A DNA stretch of 64,000 nt from Candidatus Acetatifactor stercoripullorum (GTDB lineage: Bacteria > Bacillota > Clostridia > Lachnospirales > Lachnospiraceae), in assembly GCA_019114005.1 (NCBI GenBank), contig DXGH01000043.1, positions 1 to 64,000 on the forward strand, read 5' to 3'. Made by a program: the position numbers and the translations under genes. The notes under the pieces are model-generated. The model saw nothing but the letters and a program-made list of their open reading frames with translations. It had not been told where the DNA came from and made no database searches. Positions 7,417 to 18,072 of this stretch are shown piece after piece (the stretch's first letter is position 1; each line of letters begins with the position of its first letter).

Positions 7417-10115
7417 TGGTGCAGATTACCATAGATGGAGTGGTCTTATCCGCAGACCCCAAGCTTACGATTTTGGAGGCCGCACAAAAGGCTGATATCA
7501 AGATTCCTACCTTGTGCTATTTAAAGGATGTAAACGAGGTGGGAGCCTGCAAAATGTGCGTGGTTGAGGTGGAGGGCAAAAAGCAGCTTGTGACCTCCTG
7601 CAACACCAGAGTTTCTGAGGGCATGGTGGTACATACCAAAAGCGAGAGGGTGGTAAACAGCAGAAAGCAGGTGCTGAACCTTTTGCTTGCCAACCATGAC
7701 GTGAGGTGCTTTTCCTGTTCCAAATCCGGCGAGTGCCGCTTACAGGATCTCTCCAACGAATATGAGATCACAAAATCCTGCTATGAGAGCAATGCGGTGA
7801 AGCTGGAAGCCAAGAAGGAAAATCCCTTCTTAACTTATTATCCCGATCTTTGCATCAACTGCCAGAGGTGTGTAAGCACCTGTAATAAGGTGGCGGGAAA
7901 CGGTGCGCTGCACAATACCAAGATCGGAACCAGGACCTTAATCGATGCGCCTTTCGGGCCGGACTGGAAAACCAGCCTGTGCGAATCCTGCGGCAACTGC
8001 GCCAATGTGTGTCCCACAGGGGCGCTGGTGGCAAAAAACCACAAAAAATATCAGATCAGCAAGGTGAAAAAGGTGCTGACCACCTGCCCCCACTGTGCCA
8101 CGGGATGCCAGTTTTATCTTCTGGTAAAGGACAATGAGATTGTGGATGTGGAACCGGCAGACGGACCCTCCAACAAGGGGCTTTTGTGTGTGAAGGGCAG
8201 ATTTGGTTCTTTTAATTTTGTGCATTCTCCTGACAGACTCAAATACCCTCTCATTAAGAATCATGAGACCGGGGAGTTTGAGAGAGCCACCTGGGATGAG
8301 GCACTGGATTTGATCGCTTCCAAATTTCTGGAGATCAAAAAGAAGTACGGACCTGATGCACTGGCGGGCTTTGCCTGTTCCCGGTCTCCCAATGAGGACT
8401 GCTATATGCTGCAGAAAATGGTGCGCTGCGCATTCGGCACCAACAATGTGGACAACTGTGCAAGGGTATGCCACTCTGCATCCGTTGCAGGCCTGGCCAT
8501 GACGCTGGGCTCCGGAGCAATGACCAATCCCATCAGCGATATCACCCAGGACGTGGATGTGATTATGCTGGTGGGCTCTAATCCCGAGGAGGCCCATCCT
8601 GTCATCGGCATGCAGATACGGCAGGCCGTTGACAGAGGCACCAGACTGATTGTGGTGGACCCAAGAGACATCGGTCTTTCCAAACGGGCGGACATTCATC
8701 TGAAGCTGAAGCCTGGCACCAACGTGGCCTTTGCCAATGGCATGATGAACGTCATCATCAATGAAGGCCTTGCGGATGAGGAATTTATCCGCACCAGAAC
8801 GGAGGGCTTTGAGGAGCTTAAGGAGATTGTCAAGGAGTATACGCCTGAGAGAGTGGCCGAGATCTGTCATATTGACAGCGATCACCTGCGGGAAGCGGCC
8901 CTGATGTATGCAAAGGCAAAGAAGGCGCCTATTATATACTGCTTGGGAGTCACGGAGCATTCCACAGGAACAGAGGGCGTTATGTCCATGTCAAACATGG
9001 CTATGCTGGTGGGCAAGATCGGCCGTCCCGGCTGCGGCGTGAATCCCTTAAGAGGACAGAATAATGTACAGGGAGCCTGCGATATGGGGGCAATGCCCGG
9101 AGACTTCCCAGGATATCAGAAGGTGACGGCTCCCGGAGTGATAGAAAAATTCGAGAAGGCCTGGGGCGTAACCTTGAACAGAAAGCCCGGCGTGCACGCC
9201 ACAGATGTGTTCGGCGCGGCTATCCGAAAGGAAATCAGGGGACTGTTTATTTTTGGCGAAGACCCGATCGTGACGGATGCGGATCAGAACCATGTGAGGA
9301 AGGCTCTGGAAAGTCTGGACTTTTTGGTGCTGTCCGACCTGTTTATGACGGAGACAGCCCAGTATGCGGATGTGATCCTGCCGGGCACAAGCTATGCGGA
9401 AAAGGAAGGAACCTTCTCCAATACGGAGCGTCGTGTTCAGAGAGTGAGAAAGGCGGTTACCCTGGAAGGAGAAATGCGGCTGGATACGGATATCTTTATT
9501 GATCTGATGAACCGCATGGGCTATCCACAGCCCAAACTTACCGCCGAGGAGATCATGGATGAGATCGCTTCTGTGACGCCGTCCTTTAGAGGAATCAGTC
9601 ACAGGCGTCTCGACAGGGGAGAATCTCTCCAGTGGCCCTGCCCGGACAAGAAGCATCCCGGCACGCCCATTCTTCATGTGGGAAAATTTGCAAGAGGGCT
9701 TGGCTGGTTTTACCCGGCGCAGTACACCCCAAGCGCCGAGCTGCCTGATGAGCAGTATCCTTTTATTCTCATGACGGGACGTATCCTCTATCACTACAAC
9801 ACAAGGGCCATGACGGGAAGAACCCCGGGCCTGATGGAGAGAGAGGGACATTCCTTTATCGAGGTGAATACAGAGGACGCTGCAAGGCTGGGGATTGCCG
9901 ATCAGGAAAAAATAAGGGTTTCCTCCAGAAGGGGAACCATAGAGACCACTGCCAGGGTGGGTGAAAAGGTTTCCCCAGGGGAAACATGGATGCCCTTTCA
10001 CTTCCCTGACGGGAACGCCAATGTGCTCACAAACGCGGCGCTGGATAAATATGCAAGAATTCCTGAATATAAGGTGTGCGCCGTTAAAATAGAAAAAATA
10101 CCTGTTTCACAATGA
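7416..10115 (+). CDS. fdhA: formate dehydrogenase catalytic subunit, NuoG-like, cysteine form
   Basis: Oxidises formate or reduces CO2 at a Mo/W-bis-pterin site. Domain order over 899 residues: [2Fe-2S] ferredoxin domain (CYLKDVNEVGACKMC), His-Cys3 cluster (HDVRCFSCSKSGECR), two [4Fe-4S] motifs (CINCQRCVSTC, CESCGNCANVC), then the molybdopterin domain with its own cluster (CPHCATGC). The metal ligand position reads ARVCHSASVAG, with TGC at the codon where many formate dehydrogenases have TGA selenocysteine. No membrane segment is present, so the enzyme is cytoplasmic. It overlaps the preceding gene by one base. The four extra clusters are typical of NAD(P)-linked or bifurcating enzymes. Confidence 0.93.
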   Translation: MVQITIDGVVLSADPKLTILEAAQKADIKIPTLCYLKDVNEVGACKMCVVEVEGKKQLVTSCNTRVSEGMVVHTKSERVVNSRKQVLNLLLANHDVRCFSCSKSGECRLQDLSNEYEITKSCYESNAVKLEAKKENPFLTYYPDLCINCQRCVSTCNKVAGNGALHNTKIGTRTLIDAPFGPDWKTSLCESCGNCANVCPTGALVAKNHKKYQISKVKKVLTTCPHCATGCQFYLLVKDNEIVDVEPADGPSNKGLLCVKGRFGSFNFVHSPDRLKYPLIKNHETGEFERATWDEALDLIASKFLEIKKKYGPDALAGFACSRSPNEDCYMLQKMVRCAFGTNNVDNCARVCHSASVAGLAMTLGSGAMTNPISDITQDVDVIMLVGSNPEEAHPVIGMQIRQAVDRGTRLIVVDPRDIGLSKRADIHLKLKPGTNVAFANGMMNVIINEGLADEEFIRTRTEGFEELKEIVKEYTPERVAEICHIDSDHLREAALMYAKAKKAPIIYCLGVTEHSTGTEGVMSMSNMAMLVGKIGRPGCGVNPLRGQNNVQGACDMGAMPGDFPGYQKVTAPGVIEKFEKAWGVTLNRKPGVHATDVFGAAIRKEIRGLFIFGEDPIVTDADQNHVRKALESLDFLVLSDLFMTETAQYADVILPGTSYAEKEGTFSNTERRVQRVRKAVTLEGEMRLDTDIFIDLMNRMGYPQPKLTAEEIMDEIASVTPSFRGISHRRLDRGESLQWPCPDKKHPGTPILHVGKFARGLGWFYPAQYTPSAELPDEQYPFILMTGRILYHYNTRAMTGRTPGLMEREGHSFIEVNTEDAARLGIADQEKIRVSSRRGTIETTARVGEKVSPGETWMPFHFPDGNANVLTNAALDKYARIPEYKVCAVKIEKIPVSQ

Positions 10116-10147
10116 GCTGAGGGTTTATAATAACGGAAAGGAGCATA

Positions 10148-10978
10148 ATGAAAAAGCCTGTTGTCTATGGCGTCTGCACGCTGTCTCTTTTGCTTCTGAT
10201 AGCGGCCGCCTGCTTTCTTCCGCAGCTTGTCTTTCAGATAGAGGATGCTTACCGGATGGGGAGGACCTGGTCTGAGGAGAGGACTGGTCTTGCGGTGGAA
10301 AATTTGAATATGGATTACGAAATGTCCGTGGACAAAAGGCTGGAAAGCTTTGCAGAAAATGTAGATTCCTTTTTTGTATCAGGCACGGAGCTTTTGACAG
10401 ATCAGGAAAGCTATATGGTGACAGGCGCTGCGCTGGAGCAGGATATCATCTGGATTTTACAGGATTTGGGAGTACTTCCTGCCTATTTCAGTTATGATAT
10501 CATACAGATGAAGCGGTATTTGATCTGCCATGAGGATTTGAATAAAGGGATTGCCTTGAGCACCTATTATTGTGAGCTTCAGATATCTGATGGTTTTCAG
10601 GTGAAGGTTTTGTTCGATGAAAAGACAAATACCATTTACTGCCTGCGGTTTGAGCTGACGCAAGAGGCGAAGGACGCCTACGGAATGGAGAGCGATCTGT
10701 CTGTGGCACACACTAACAACTATGATCTGGGTTATATTTTTGCTTACTATTACGGCATAGACCCGGAGAATGGGCTGGAGACAATTCTCGAGGACTTTGG
10801 TGCAGGGGGGGATGGGGAATTGGATTTCTTCTCTGTCAAAATACTGCTTCCTTATGATTTTACTTCCCTGAGCCTGCGCATCAGCGGAAGGGAAGAAAAG
10901 GAGGGACTTACCTCCATGTCTTTTCAAATCAGCGAAATAGCAGAGCTGATCCCGGAGCTTGCCGAAAGCGGATCGTAA
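10148..10978 (+). CDS. membrane-anchored protein of unknown function
   Basis: I do not recognise this 276-residue protein. An N-terminal hydrophobic segment (residues about 5-30) anchors it or acts as a signal; IAAAC inside it is only a poor lipobox. The remainder is acidic, extracytoplasmic by inference, with alternating beta-like stretches and no Cys or metal motif. AAAGGAG lies eight bases before the ATG. It follows fdhA by 32 bases and is closed by a strong terminator, so it could be the last gene of the formate dehydrogenase transcript, but nothing ties it to that enzyme. Confidence 0.75.
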   Translation: MKKPVVYGVCTLSLLLLIAAACFLPQLVFQIEDAYRMGRTWSEERTGLAVENLNMDYEMSVDKRLESFAENVDSFFVSGTELLTDQESYMVTGAALEQDIIWILQDLGVLPAYFSYDIIQMKRYLICHEDLNKGIALSTYYCELQISDGFQVKVLFDEKTNTIYCLRFELTQEAKDAYGMESDLSVAHTNNYDLGYIFAYYYGIDPENGLETILEDFGAGGDGELDFFSVKILLPYDFTSLSLRISGREEKEGLTSMSFQISEIAELIPELAESGS

Positions 10979-10996
10979 AACGGATAACATAATCTG

Positions 10997-11040
10997 CCTC
11001 CCGCACAGATATACTTAGATAGGATGTGCGGGAGGTTTTT
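10997..11040 (+). terminator. strong intrinsic terminator
   Basis: An 11-bp perfect GC-rich stem (CCTCCCGCACA with TGTGCGGGAGG, 17-base loop) followed by TTTTTG. It ends the formate dehydrogenase region. Its 3' arm GGGAGG is also the only ribosome site for the next gene. Confidence 0.9.
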
Positions 11041-11042
11041 GT

Positions 11043-12434
11043 TTGGAGAGAGCGGAAAAAATCATAAAACAGTTAGATCAGCTTGTGTGGGGGCCCGGGA
11101 TGCTGGCACTTCTTTTGGGTACGGGCTGTTATCTTATGATAAGGCTGGGTTTTTTGCCTCTGCGTAATTTAAAAGCTGCCCTGCTCTGTGCCATAGGGCG
11201 CGACAAGGCTTCTGAGCAAAAAAAGGAAGAAGGCAGGGAGGCGGGGATATCCTCCTTTTCTTCTCTTATGACGGAGCTTGCGGCCACCATCGGCACGGGA
11301 AATATTGTGGGTGTGGCCACAGCCATGGTTCTGGGCGGCCCGGGAGCCCTTTTTTGGATGATGCTTTCCAGCGTGGCGGGAATGGCCACAAAGCTTGTGG
11401 AGAGTATGCTGGCAGTAAAATACAGGGAAAAAAATCAGTCCGGAGAGTACGTGGGAGGCCCTATGTATACCATGAAAAACGCTTTTCCGGGGAGCAGATT
11501 TTTTACTGCTTTGGGGATGCTGTTTGCTGTATTTGCGGTGCTCGCCTCCTTTGGCATGGGAAATATGACACAATCCAATTCCATTGCCGCGGCGATTAAG
11601 GTCACCTTTGGCGTACATGAGGCGAAAACCGGGCTTGTAATTGGCATATTGACCATCCTGGCGGTGCTTGGCGGGATACGCACGATTTCCCGGGTGACCC
11701 AGGTGTTAGTTCCCGTTATGGGAGTCTTTTATATGGCCGGAGCCCTCACGGTGATCCTGTTTCATGCAGGAAACGTACCCGGTGGAATTGCGGGGATTGT
11801 GCAGGGGGCCTTTTGCCCGGAGGCGGTGGGCGGGGGACTGTTTGGCAGCGTCACAGTCTCCGCCATGGAGGCATTCCGATGGGGGATTTCCAGAGGGGTG
11901 TTTTCCAATGAGGCCGGTCTGGGAGCCGCAGGCATCAGTGCCGCCGCCGCAGACACAAAAGATTATATAAAGCAGGGATACATCAGCATGACAGGGGTTT
12001 TTCTGGACACCATTGTGATCTGCTCCGTCACCGGCCTTGCCCTTGCCGCATCCGGTGTTTTGGGGGCGGTGGATGAACGGGGAGAGCCCCTTGCGGGAAC
12101 GGCACTGACCATTGCAGCCTTTGCCACCACCTTCGGGAAGTGGGGAGCTTTCTTCATCTGCATCTGCATCACCCTGTTTGCCTTTGCCACCATCGTTGGA
12201 TGGGCCTATCAGGGGGAGAAGGCCTTTGAGTTTTTGGTGGGAAACACCAGATATTGTATTTTTTACCGCTTTTTTTACGGACTTGTATCCTATGTGGGAG
12301 CCCTGTGCGCCCTGGAGGTGGTCTGGGATTTTTCGGATATCTGCAACGCCCTTATGGCATTGCCGAATTTGATCTGTGTGCTGGCCCTTTCCGGGAAAGC
12401 CTGCAGGGAGCTGAAAGCCGCCGGCAGGCCCTGA
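11043..12434 (+). CDS. alanine/glycine:cation symporter (AGCS family)
   Basis: Secondary transporter that takes up alanine or glycine with sodium or protons. 463 residues, about ten to eleven hydrophobic segments. Family marks: LVWGPGMLALLLGTG at the N terminus, a MTELAATIGTGNIVGVATA segment, EYVGGPMY, and RGVFSNEAGLGAAGISAAAAD. The start must be the TTG at 11043: it gives the usual AGCS N terminus, and GGGAGG stands seven bases upstream inside the terminator arm. It is transcribed alone, between a terminator and the pepT promoter. Confidence 0.9.
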   Translation: MERAEKIIKQLDQLVWGPGMLALLLGTGCYLMIRLGFLPLRNLKAALLCAIGRDKASEQKKEEGREAGISSFSSLMTELAATIGTGNIVGVATAMVLGGPGALFWMMLSSVAGMATKLVESMLAVKYREKNQSGEYVGGPMYTMKNAFPGSRFFTALGMLFAVFAVLASFGMGNMTQSNSIAAAIKVTFGVHEAKTGLVIGILTILAVLGGIRTISRVTQVLVPVMGVFYMAGALTVILFHAGNVPGGIAGIVQGAFCPEAVGGGLFGSVTVSAMEAFRWGISRGVFSNEAGLGAAGISAAAADTKDYIKQGYISMTGVFLDTIVICSVTGLALAASGVLGAVDERGEPLAGTALTIAAFATTFGKWGAFFICICITLFAFATIVGWAYQGEKAFEFLVGNTRYCIFYRFFYGLVSYVGALCALEVVWDFSDICNALMALPNLICVLALSGKACRELKAAGRP

Positions 12435-12489
12435 GAGCCTTCGGGGAGATCGAAGCCCCAAGCTTCCATGCCTGCCGGGCTTAAAAGAG

Positions 12490-12518
12490 TTGAGATATTG
12501 TAAAACTCGTGTTATGAT
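12490..12518 (+). promoter_or_regulatory. promoter of pepT
   Basis: TTGAGA and TATGAT with 17-bp spacing, about 40 bases before the pepT start. Upstream, CCGGCAGG (12421-12428) and CCTGCCGG (12471-12478) could pair around the end of the symporter gene, but no U-tract follows. Confidence 0.7.
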
Positions 12519-12559
12519 AAAGTCTGCATGAAATTGTAGATTGAAATGTGAGGATGATT

Positions 12560-13798
12560 ATGACAAAAACCATTGAAAATTTTTTGCGGTATGTGACGGT
12601 GGATACCCAGTCCCAGGAAAATTCGGATACAATCCCCAGCACGATGAAGCAGCATGATCTGGCAGGGCTGCTTGTGGAGGAGCTTAAGGCTATGGGAGCC
12701 TGCGATATCACCTACGACAGAAAGCACTGCTATGTGTACGCCACAATTCCTGCCTCATGTGGCTGCGAGAAGGGGCCGGTACTGGGCTTTATCGCTCATA
12801 TGGACACTTCTCCTGCGGTGACGGGGGCCGGGGTCTCACCCAGAATCGTGGAGCGCTATGACGGCGGCGATATTGTGTTAAACGAGAAGGAAGGCATCGT
12901 GATGAGAGCGGCTGATTTTCCTGAGCTGTCAGGCTATCAGGGGCAGGATTTGATTGTGACGGACGGAACTACTTTGCTTGGAGCGGATGACAAGGCGGGG
13001 GTTGCGGAGATCATGGCCATGGCGGATTATCTGCTGCATAATCCCCAGTGCAGGCATGGAAAAATCCGGATTGCCTTTACCCCGGACGAAGAGGTGGGAG
13101 ACGGAGCGGAATACTTTGATGTGAAGCTCTTTGGAGCTGATTTTGCCTATACGGTGGACGGCGGCGCCCTGGGGGAGCTGGAATATGAAAGCTTTAACGC
13201 TGCAGGAGCGGTTCTGCATGTGTATGGGAGAAGCGTCCATCCCGGCTCCGCCAAGGGAAAGATGAAAAACGCCATTTTGATTGCACAGGAATTCCAGAGT
13301 CTTCTGCCGGTTTTTGAAAACCCTATGTACACGGAAAAGTATGAAGGCTTTTTCCATCTGGACAGTATTTCCGGAAATGTGGAGGAGGTCACGGCGGATT
13401 ATATTATCCGCGACCACGACAGGGCGCTGTTTGAACAGAAGAAGGAAACCTTTCTTCGCTGTAGGGATTTTTTAAATCAAAAATATGGACAAGGCACCGT
13501 GAAGGTGGACATGAGGGACTCCTACTACAACATGAGTGAGGTGTTGAAGGATCATATGCACCTGGTGGAAAACGCAGCGTCTGCCATGGAGGAGCTTGGC
13601 ATAGAGCCTAAGATTTCTCCTATCAGAGGAGGCACGGACGGCGCAAGGCTTTCCTTTATGGGGCTTCCCTGTCCCAATCTGTGCACGGGCGGGGAAAATT
13701 TCCACGGGAAATATGAATATGCCTGCGTCCAGTCCATGGAGGCGGTGACAAAGCTTTTGATCCGGATTGCGGAAAAATATGCGGGGTATGAAGGATGA
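12560..13798 (+). CDS. pepT: peptidase T (tripeptide aminopeptidase)
   Basis: Zinc M20-family enzyme that removes the N-terminal residue of tripeptides in the cytoplasm. The metal and catalytic motifs are [30 protein letters not shown] and [14 protein letters not shown]. The C-terminal substrate motif is [22 protein letters not shown]. The third possible start, ATG at 12560, gives the family N terminus [12 protein letters not shown] and sits six bases after GTGAGG; earlier in-frame starts at 12548 and 12554 lie in or against that ribosome site. The 412-residue length is normal. ATGA overlap with miaB suggests they are co-transcribed. Confidence 0.94.
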   Translation: MTKTIENFLRYVTVDTQSQENSDTIPSTMKQHDLAGLLVEELKAMGACDITYDRKHCYVYATIPASCGCEKGPVLGFIAHMDTSPAVTGAGVSPRIVERYDGGDIVLNEKEGIVMRAADFPELSGYQGQDLIVTDGTTLLGADDKAGVAEIMAMADYLLHNPQCRHGKIRIAFTPDEEVGDGAEYFDVKLFGADFAYTVDGGALGELEYESFNAAGAVLHVYGRSVHPGSAKGKMKNAILIAQEFQSLLPVFENPMYTEKYEGFFHLDSISGNVEEVTADYIIRDHDRALFEQKKETFLRCRDFLNQKYGQGTVKVDMRDSYYNMSEVLKDHMHLVENAASAMEELGIEPKISPIRGGTDGARLSFMGLPCPNLCTGGENFHGKYEYACVQSMEAVTKLLIRIAEKYAGYEG

Positions 13799-15240
13799 AT
13801 ACAAATTTGGAAAAGATAGATACCACCGCCCAGGCACCGGTGACAGAGCCGGAAAGACAGTATTATTTTATGGCAAGGGCCAGAGAGCATGTAAAGGCGC
13901 TGGAGGAGCGGCTTGGAAGAAAGCCCTTGTGCTGCGTCACCACCTTCGGCTGTCAGATGAACGCCAGGGATTCGGAAAAGCTGGCAGGCATCCTGAAGGC
14001 GGCGGGCTACGAAATGACCCAGGAGGAAAATGCAGATTTCGTAATTTTTAACACCTGTACGGTGCGGGATAATGCCAATCAGAGGGTGTACGGCAGGCTT
14101 GGGGTGTTAAACGGCTATAAGAAGAAAAATCCCGGCATGAAAATTGCCCTGTGCGGCTGTATGATGCAGGAGCCCTCTGTGATTGAAAAGCTGAAGAAAA
14201 GCTATGGCTTTGTGGATTTAATTTTCGGCACCCACAATATTTACAAATTTGCGGAGCTGCTTACGGCGTCCTTTGAGAGAGAGGGCATGATTATTGACAT
14301 CTGGAAGGACACGGACCGGATTGTGGAGGATCTGCCCGTGGAAAGGAAATACTCCTTTAAATCGGGAATCAATATTATGTTCGGCTGCAATAATTTCTGC
14401 AGCTACTGTATCGTTCCCTATGTGAGGGGGCGGGAGAGAAGCAGAAACCCTGAGGATATCATCCGGGAAATTGAAGGACTTGTATCGGACGGGGTGACGG
14501 AAGTTATGCTGCTTGGACAGAATGTAAATTCCTACGGGAAAAATCTTGAGAACCCCGTCACCTTTGCCCAGCTGCTTACCCAGGTGGAGAAAATAGAAGG
14601 GTTACAGCGGATCCGCTTTATGACCTCACACCCAAAGGATTTATCCCCGGAGCTGATCCAGGTGATGAAGGAATCAAAAAAAATCTGCCGTCATCTGCAT
14701 CTGCCCCTGCAGTCCGGCTCCACCAGGATTTTGAAGGCCATGAACCGCCGTTATACCAAGGAGCAGTATCTTGAGCTGGCCCTTCGCATCAAAAGAGAGA
14801 TACCGGATATCTCTATCACCACGGATATTATCGTGGGCTTCCCCGGGGAGACCTTTGAGGATGTGGAGGAAACCATAGATGTGATAAGAAAGGTGAAATT
14901 CGATAACGCCTTTACCTTTATCTATTCCAAGCGGACGGGAACCCCGGCGGCGTCCATGGAAAACCAGGTGCCTGAAAGCCAGGTGAAGGAAGCCTTCGAC
15001 AGGGTGCTCAAAGCAGTACAGGATACTGCAAAGGAACAGGCGGGCCGTTTTCAGGGACAGATCATGGAGGTCCTTGTGGAGGAGAGAAATGAAAATGATC
15101 CCAGGCTTTTGACGGGAAGGCTTTCCAACAATATGCTGGTGCATTTCCCGGAGGATATCTCCCTGATTGGGAAGCTTGTAAGGGTTTCCCTGGATGTCTG
15201 CCATGGCTTTTACTATACGGGACGCATGGTGGAAGAATAA
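13795..15240 (+). CDS. miaB: tRNA (N6-isopentenyl adenosine(37)-C2)-methylthiotransferase MiaB
   Basis: Radical-SAM enzyme that adds a methylthio group to i6A37 in tRNA. The N-terminal UPF0004 domain has its three cysteines in TFGCQMN, FNTCTVR and LCGCMMQ; the radical-SAM triad is CNNFCSYC (just after IMFGC). A C-terminal TRAM domain follows. 481 residues; the first 40 or so are an extension before the core. It overlaps pepT by four bases. The partner miaA, which makes its substrate, lies 4.7 kb downstream beyond mutSL. Confidence 0.95.
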   Translation: MNTNLEKIDTTAQAPVTEPERQYYFMARAREHVKALEERLGRKPLCCVTTFGCQMNARDSEKLAGILKAAGYEMTQEENADFVIFNTCTVRDNANQRVYGRLGVLNGYKKKNPGMKIALCGCMMQEPSVIEKLKKSYGFVDLIFGTHNIYKFAELLTASFEREGMIIDIWKDTDRIVEDLPVERKYSFKSGINIMFGCNNFCSYCIVPYVRGRERSRNPEDIIREIEGLVSDGVTEVMLLGQNVNSYGKNLENPVTFAQLLTQVEKIEGLQRIRFMTSHPKDLSPELIQVMKESKKICRHLHLPLQSGSTRILKAMNRRYTKEQYLELALRIKREIPDISITTDIIVGFPGETFEDVEETIDVIRKVKFDNAFTFIYSKRTGTPAASMENQVPESQVKEAFDRVLKAVQDTAKEQAGRFQGQIMEVLVEERNENDPRLLTGRLSNNMLVHFPEDISLIGKLVRVSLDVCHGFYYTGRMVEE

Positions 15241-15250
15241 AGTACCAAGA

Positions 15251-15279
15251 TTTACAATTACAATATTTTGTGGTAAGAT
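15251..15279 (+). promoter_or_regulatory. probable promoter upstream of mutS
   Basis: TTTACA and TAAGAT with 17-bp spacing, just after miaB. The predicted start of transcription falls at the foot of the hairpin at 15283-15312. Confidence 0.45.
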
Positions 15280-15282
15280 AAT

Positions 15283-15317
15283 AGCGGATGCGCAAACCTT
15301 TGTGCATCCGCTTCTTT
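15283..15317 (+). terminator. hairpin before mutS, probable miaB terminator
   Basis: AGCGGATGC pairs with GCATCCGCT, extended by GCAAA/TTTGT through one wobble pair. TTCTTTAC follows, a modest U-tract. It may end the pepT-miaB transcript or cap the mutS leader. Confidence 0.6.
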
Positions 15318-15355
15318 ACGGAAGAAGTAAGGCAAAAGAACAGGAGTAAACCATT

Positions 15356-18031
15356 TTGCAGGAATCAGAATTGACACCCATGATGCAGCAGTACCTGGAG
15401 ACGAAGAAGCAGTACCCGGACTGTATCCTTTTTTACCGTCTGGGTGATTTTTATGAAATGTTTTTCGAGGATGCGCTCACCGCGTCCAAGGAACTGGAAA
15501 TCACGCTGACAGGAAAAAACTGCGGACTTAAGGAGCGGGCTCCCATGTGCGGGGTGCCTTATCATGCGGTGGAAGGATATTTGACTAAATTGGTCAACAA
15601 GGGCTACAAGGTGGCCATCTGTGAGCAGATGGAGGATCCCAAGCTGGCTAAGGGGCTTGTGAAAAGAGATGTGGTCAGGATTGTCACTCCCGGAACCAAT
15701 TTGAATATGCAAGCCCTTGAGGAATCCAAAAACAATTATTTGATGTGTGTAACCTATACGCCCACGAAGATAGGCATTTCTGTGGCGGATGTGACTACAG
15801 GGGATTATTATCTGACGGAGGTGGAGGACCTAAGGAAGCTTCAGGATGAAATGATGAAGTATCAGCCCTCGGAAATTATCTGTAATGACGCTTTTTTGGT
15901 CAGCGGCATGGATATTGACGATTTGAAGGGAAGATACCATATTTCCGTGAATGTGCTGGAGGCCCATCTGTTTGACGATGAGAGCTGTAAAAAAGCCCTG
16001 TTGAAGCACTTTAAGGTGAACACACTGATGGGGCTTGGCGTGGAGGAGTTTCCGGTTGGGGTGATTGCGGCGGGCGCTCTTTTGCAGTATCTTTATGAGA
16101 CCCAGAAAACCACCCTGGAGCATTTTACCCATATTTATCCCTATCTCACCAATAAATTTATGCTCCTTGACAGCTCCACCAGGCGAAATCTTGAGCTTAC
16201 GGAAACCCTCAGGGAGAAACAAAAAAGAGGGTCTCTTTTGTGGATTTTGGATAAGACGAAAACTGCCATGGGCGGCAGAAAGCTCAGAAGCATGCTGGAG
16301 CAGCCTCTCATCGACAAAGAAGAGATGGAGATGCGCCTGGACGCCATTGAGGAATTGAATAAAGACAGTGTATCCCGGGACGAGCTGAGAGAATATTTAA
16401 GCCCCATCTATGATCTGGAGCGGCTTTTGAGCAAGGTGATCTATAAGACGGCAAACCCAAGGGATTTGATTGCCTTTCGCAATTCCCTTGAGATGCTTCC
16501 TCATATCAAAACGGTTTTGAAGGGCTTTGAAAAGGAAGCCTTAAGGGGCATTTATAATGATTTGGAAGGCCTTGAGGATATTTATCAGCTGATCTTAAAT
16601 GCTATTGAGGAGGAGCCCCCCATCACCATCAGGGAGGGCGGCATCTTAAAGGATGGCTTTGACGAGACCATTGATATGCTAAGGAGCGCCAAGCATGACG
16701 GAAAGAAATGGCTTGCCCTTTTGGAGGAGGAGGACAGGGAGCGGACCGGCATTAAGAATTTAAAGATCAAATATAACAAGGTGTTCGGCTACTATTTTGA
16801 GGTTACCAATTCCTATAAGGAGCTGGTGCCCTCTGACTATGTGCGTAAACAGACCCTTGCCAATGCAGAACGTTATACAACGCCCAGGTTAAAGGAGCTG
16901 GAGGATACCATTTTAAATGCGGAGGACAAGCTGCAGACCCTGGAATATGATCTGTTCTGCAAAATCAGGGATTCCATCGCCATGGAGATAGACCGCATCC
17001 AGAAAACGGCAAAGGCTGTGGCTCTTTTGGATGTGTTTACCTCTCTTTCCCTGGTGGCGGAGCGCAATCGCTATGTGCGCCCGAAGCTGAACGAAAAGGG
17101 CGTGATAGACATAAAGGACGGCAGGCATCCGGTGGTGGAACAGATGATCACCCATGATATGTTTATCGCAAACGACACCTATCTGGACAATGGCTCCCAC
17201 TGCATCAGCATCATTACAGGCCCCAATATGGCGGGAAAATCCACCTATATGCGGCAGACGGCGTTGATTGTGCTTATGGCGCAGATCGGATGCTTTGTGC
17301 CGGCAAAGTCGGCCAATATCGGCATAGTGGACCGGATTTTTACCCGGGTGGGTGCCTCCGATGACCTGGCCAGCGGTCAGTCCACCTTTATGGTGGAGAT
17401 GAACGAGGTGGCAAATATTTTGAGAAACGCCACCTCCCACAGCCTTTTGATTCTGGATGAGATCGGCAGGGGCACCTCCACCTTCGACGGGCTGAGCATT
17501 GCCTGGGCTGTGATAGAGCATATCAGCAACAGAAAGCTTTTGGGAGCAAAGACCTTGTTTGCCACCCATTATCATGAGCTGACGGAGCTGGAGGGGAAAA
17601 TGAGCAATGTGAACAATTACTGCATTGCGGTGAAGGAACGGGGGGATGAGATTGTGTTCCTTCGAAAGATTGTGAAGGGGGGCGCAGATAAAAGCTATGG
17701 CATTCAGGTGGCAAAGCTGGCGGGAGTGCCGGACATGGTCATTGACAGGGCAAAGGAGATCGTGGAGCAGTTAAGCGATAACGACATTACCGCAAAGGTT
17801 CAGAATATCGCCGTAGACACAAGGGCGGACGCAAAGGCCAAAAAGCAGCCCAAATACGATGAGGTTGATCTGGCTCAGATGTCCTTGTTTGACACGGTTA
17901 CAGATGAGGATGTGCTAAAGGAGCTGATGGATATCGAGGTTACCACCCTGACGCCCTTAGACGCTTTAAATACGCTCTACAGGCTGCAGAATAAGCTGAA
18001 AAACCGCTGGGGCGGCAGAGAACAGAAATAG
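15356..18031 (+). CDS. mutS: DNA mismatch repair protein MutS
   Basis: Recognises mismatches and small loops and recruits MutL. The mismatch-reading motif GDFYEMF has Phe32 and Glu34. The C-terminal ATPase has Walker [14 protein letters not shown] and the ABC-type [18 protein letters not shown]. 891 residues is full length. The start is a TTG, supported by ACAGGAG about ten bases upstream and by the fit of the N terminus ([11 protein letters not shown]) to the family. It heads a cluster with mutL and miaA, a common order in Firmicutes. Confidence 0.97.
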   Translation: MQESELTPMMQQYLETKKQYPDCILFYRLGDFYEMFFEDALTASKELEITLTGKNCGLKERAPMCGVPYHAVEGYLTKLVNKGYKVAICEQMEDPKLAKGLVKRDVVRIVTPGTNLNMQALEESKNNYLMCVTYTPTKIGISVADVTTGDYYLTEVEDLRKLQDEMMKYQPSEIICNDAFLVSGMDIDDLKGRYHISVNVLEAHLFDDESCKKALLKHFKVNTLMGLGVEEFPVGVIAAGALLQYLYETQKTTLEHFTHIYPYLTNKFMLLDSSTRRNLELTETLREKQKRGSLLWILDKTKTAMGGRKLRSMLEQPLIDKEEMEMRLDAIEELNKDSVSRDELREYLSPIYDLERLLSKVIYKTANPRDLIAFRNSLEMLPHIKTVLKGFEKEALRGIYNDLEGLEDIYQLILNAIEEEPPITIREGGILKDGFDETIDMLRSAKHDGKKWLALLEEEDRERTGIKNLKIKYNKVFGYYFEVTNSYKELVPSDYVRKQTLANAERYTTPRLKELEDTILNAEDKLQTLEYDLFCKIRDSIAMEIDRIQKTAKAVALLDVFTSLSLVAERNRYVRPKLNEKGVIDIKDGRHPVVEQMITHDMFIANDTYLDNGSHCISIITGPNMAGKSTYMRQTALIVLMAQIGCFVPAKSANIGIVDRIFTRVGASDDLASGQSTFMVEMNEVANILRNATSHSLLILDEIGRGTSTFDGLSIAWAVIEHISNRKLLGAKTLFATHYHELTELEGKMSNVNNYCIAVKERGDEIVFLRKIVKGGADKSYGIQVAKLAGVPDMVIDRAKEIVEQLSDNDITAKVQNIAVDTRADAKAKKQPKYDEVDLAQMSLFDTVTDEDVLKELMDIEVTTLTPLDALNTLYRLQNKLKNRWGGREQK

Positions 18032-18072
18032 TCCGGGGAAAGTGCCAGAGAAGGCACAGAAATGAGGAAATT

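Noticed and set aside
8458..8500. Selenocysteine codon in the formate dehydrogenase
   Set aside because: The metal-ligand codon is TGC and no in-frame TGA occurs in the gene.
12421..12478. Terminator after the alanine/glycine symporter
   Set aside because: CCGGCAGG/CCTGCCGG can pair but the loop is 42 bases long and no U-tract follows.
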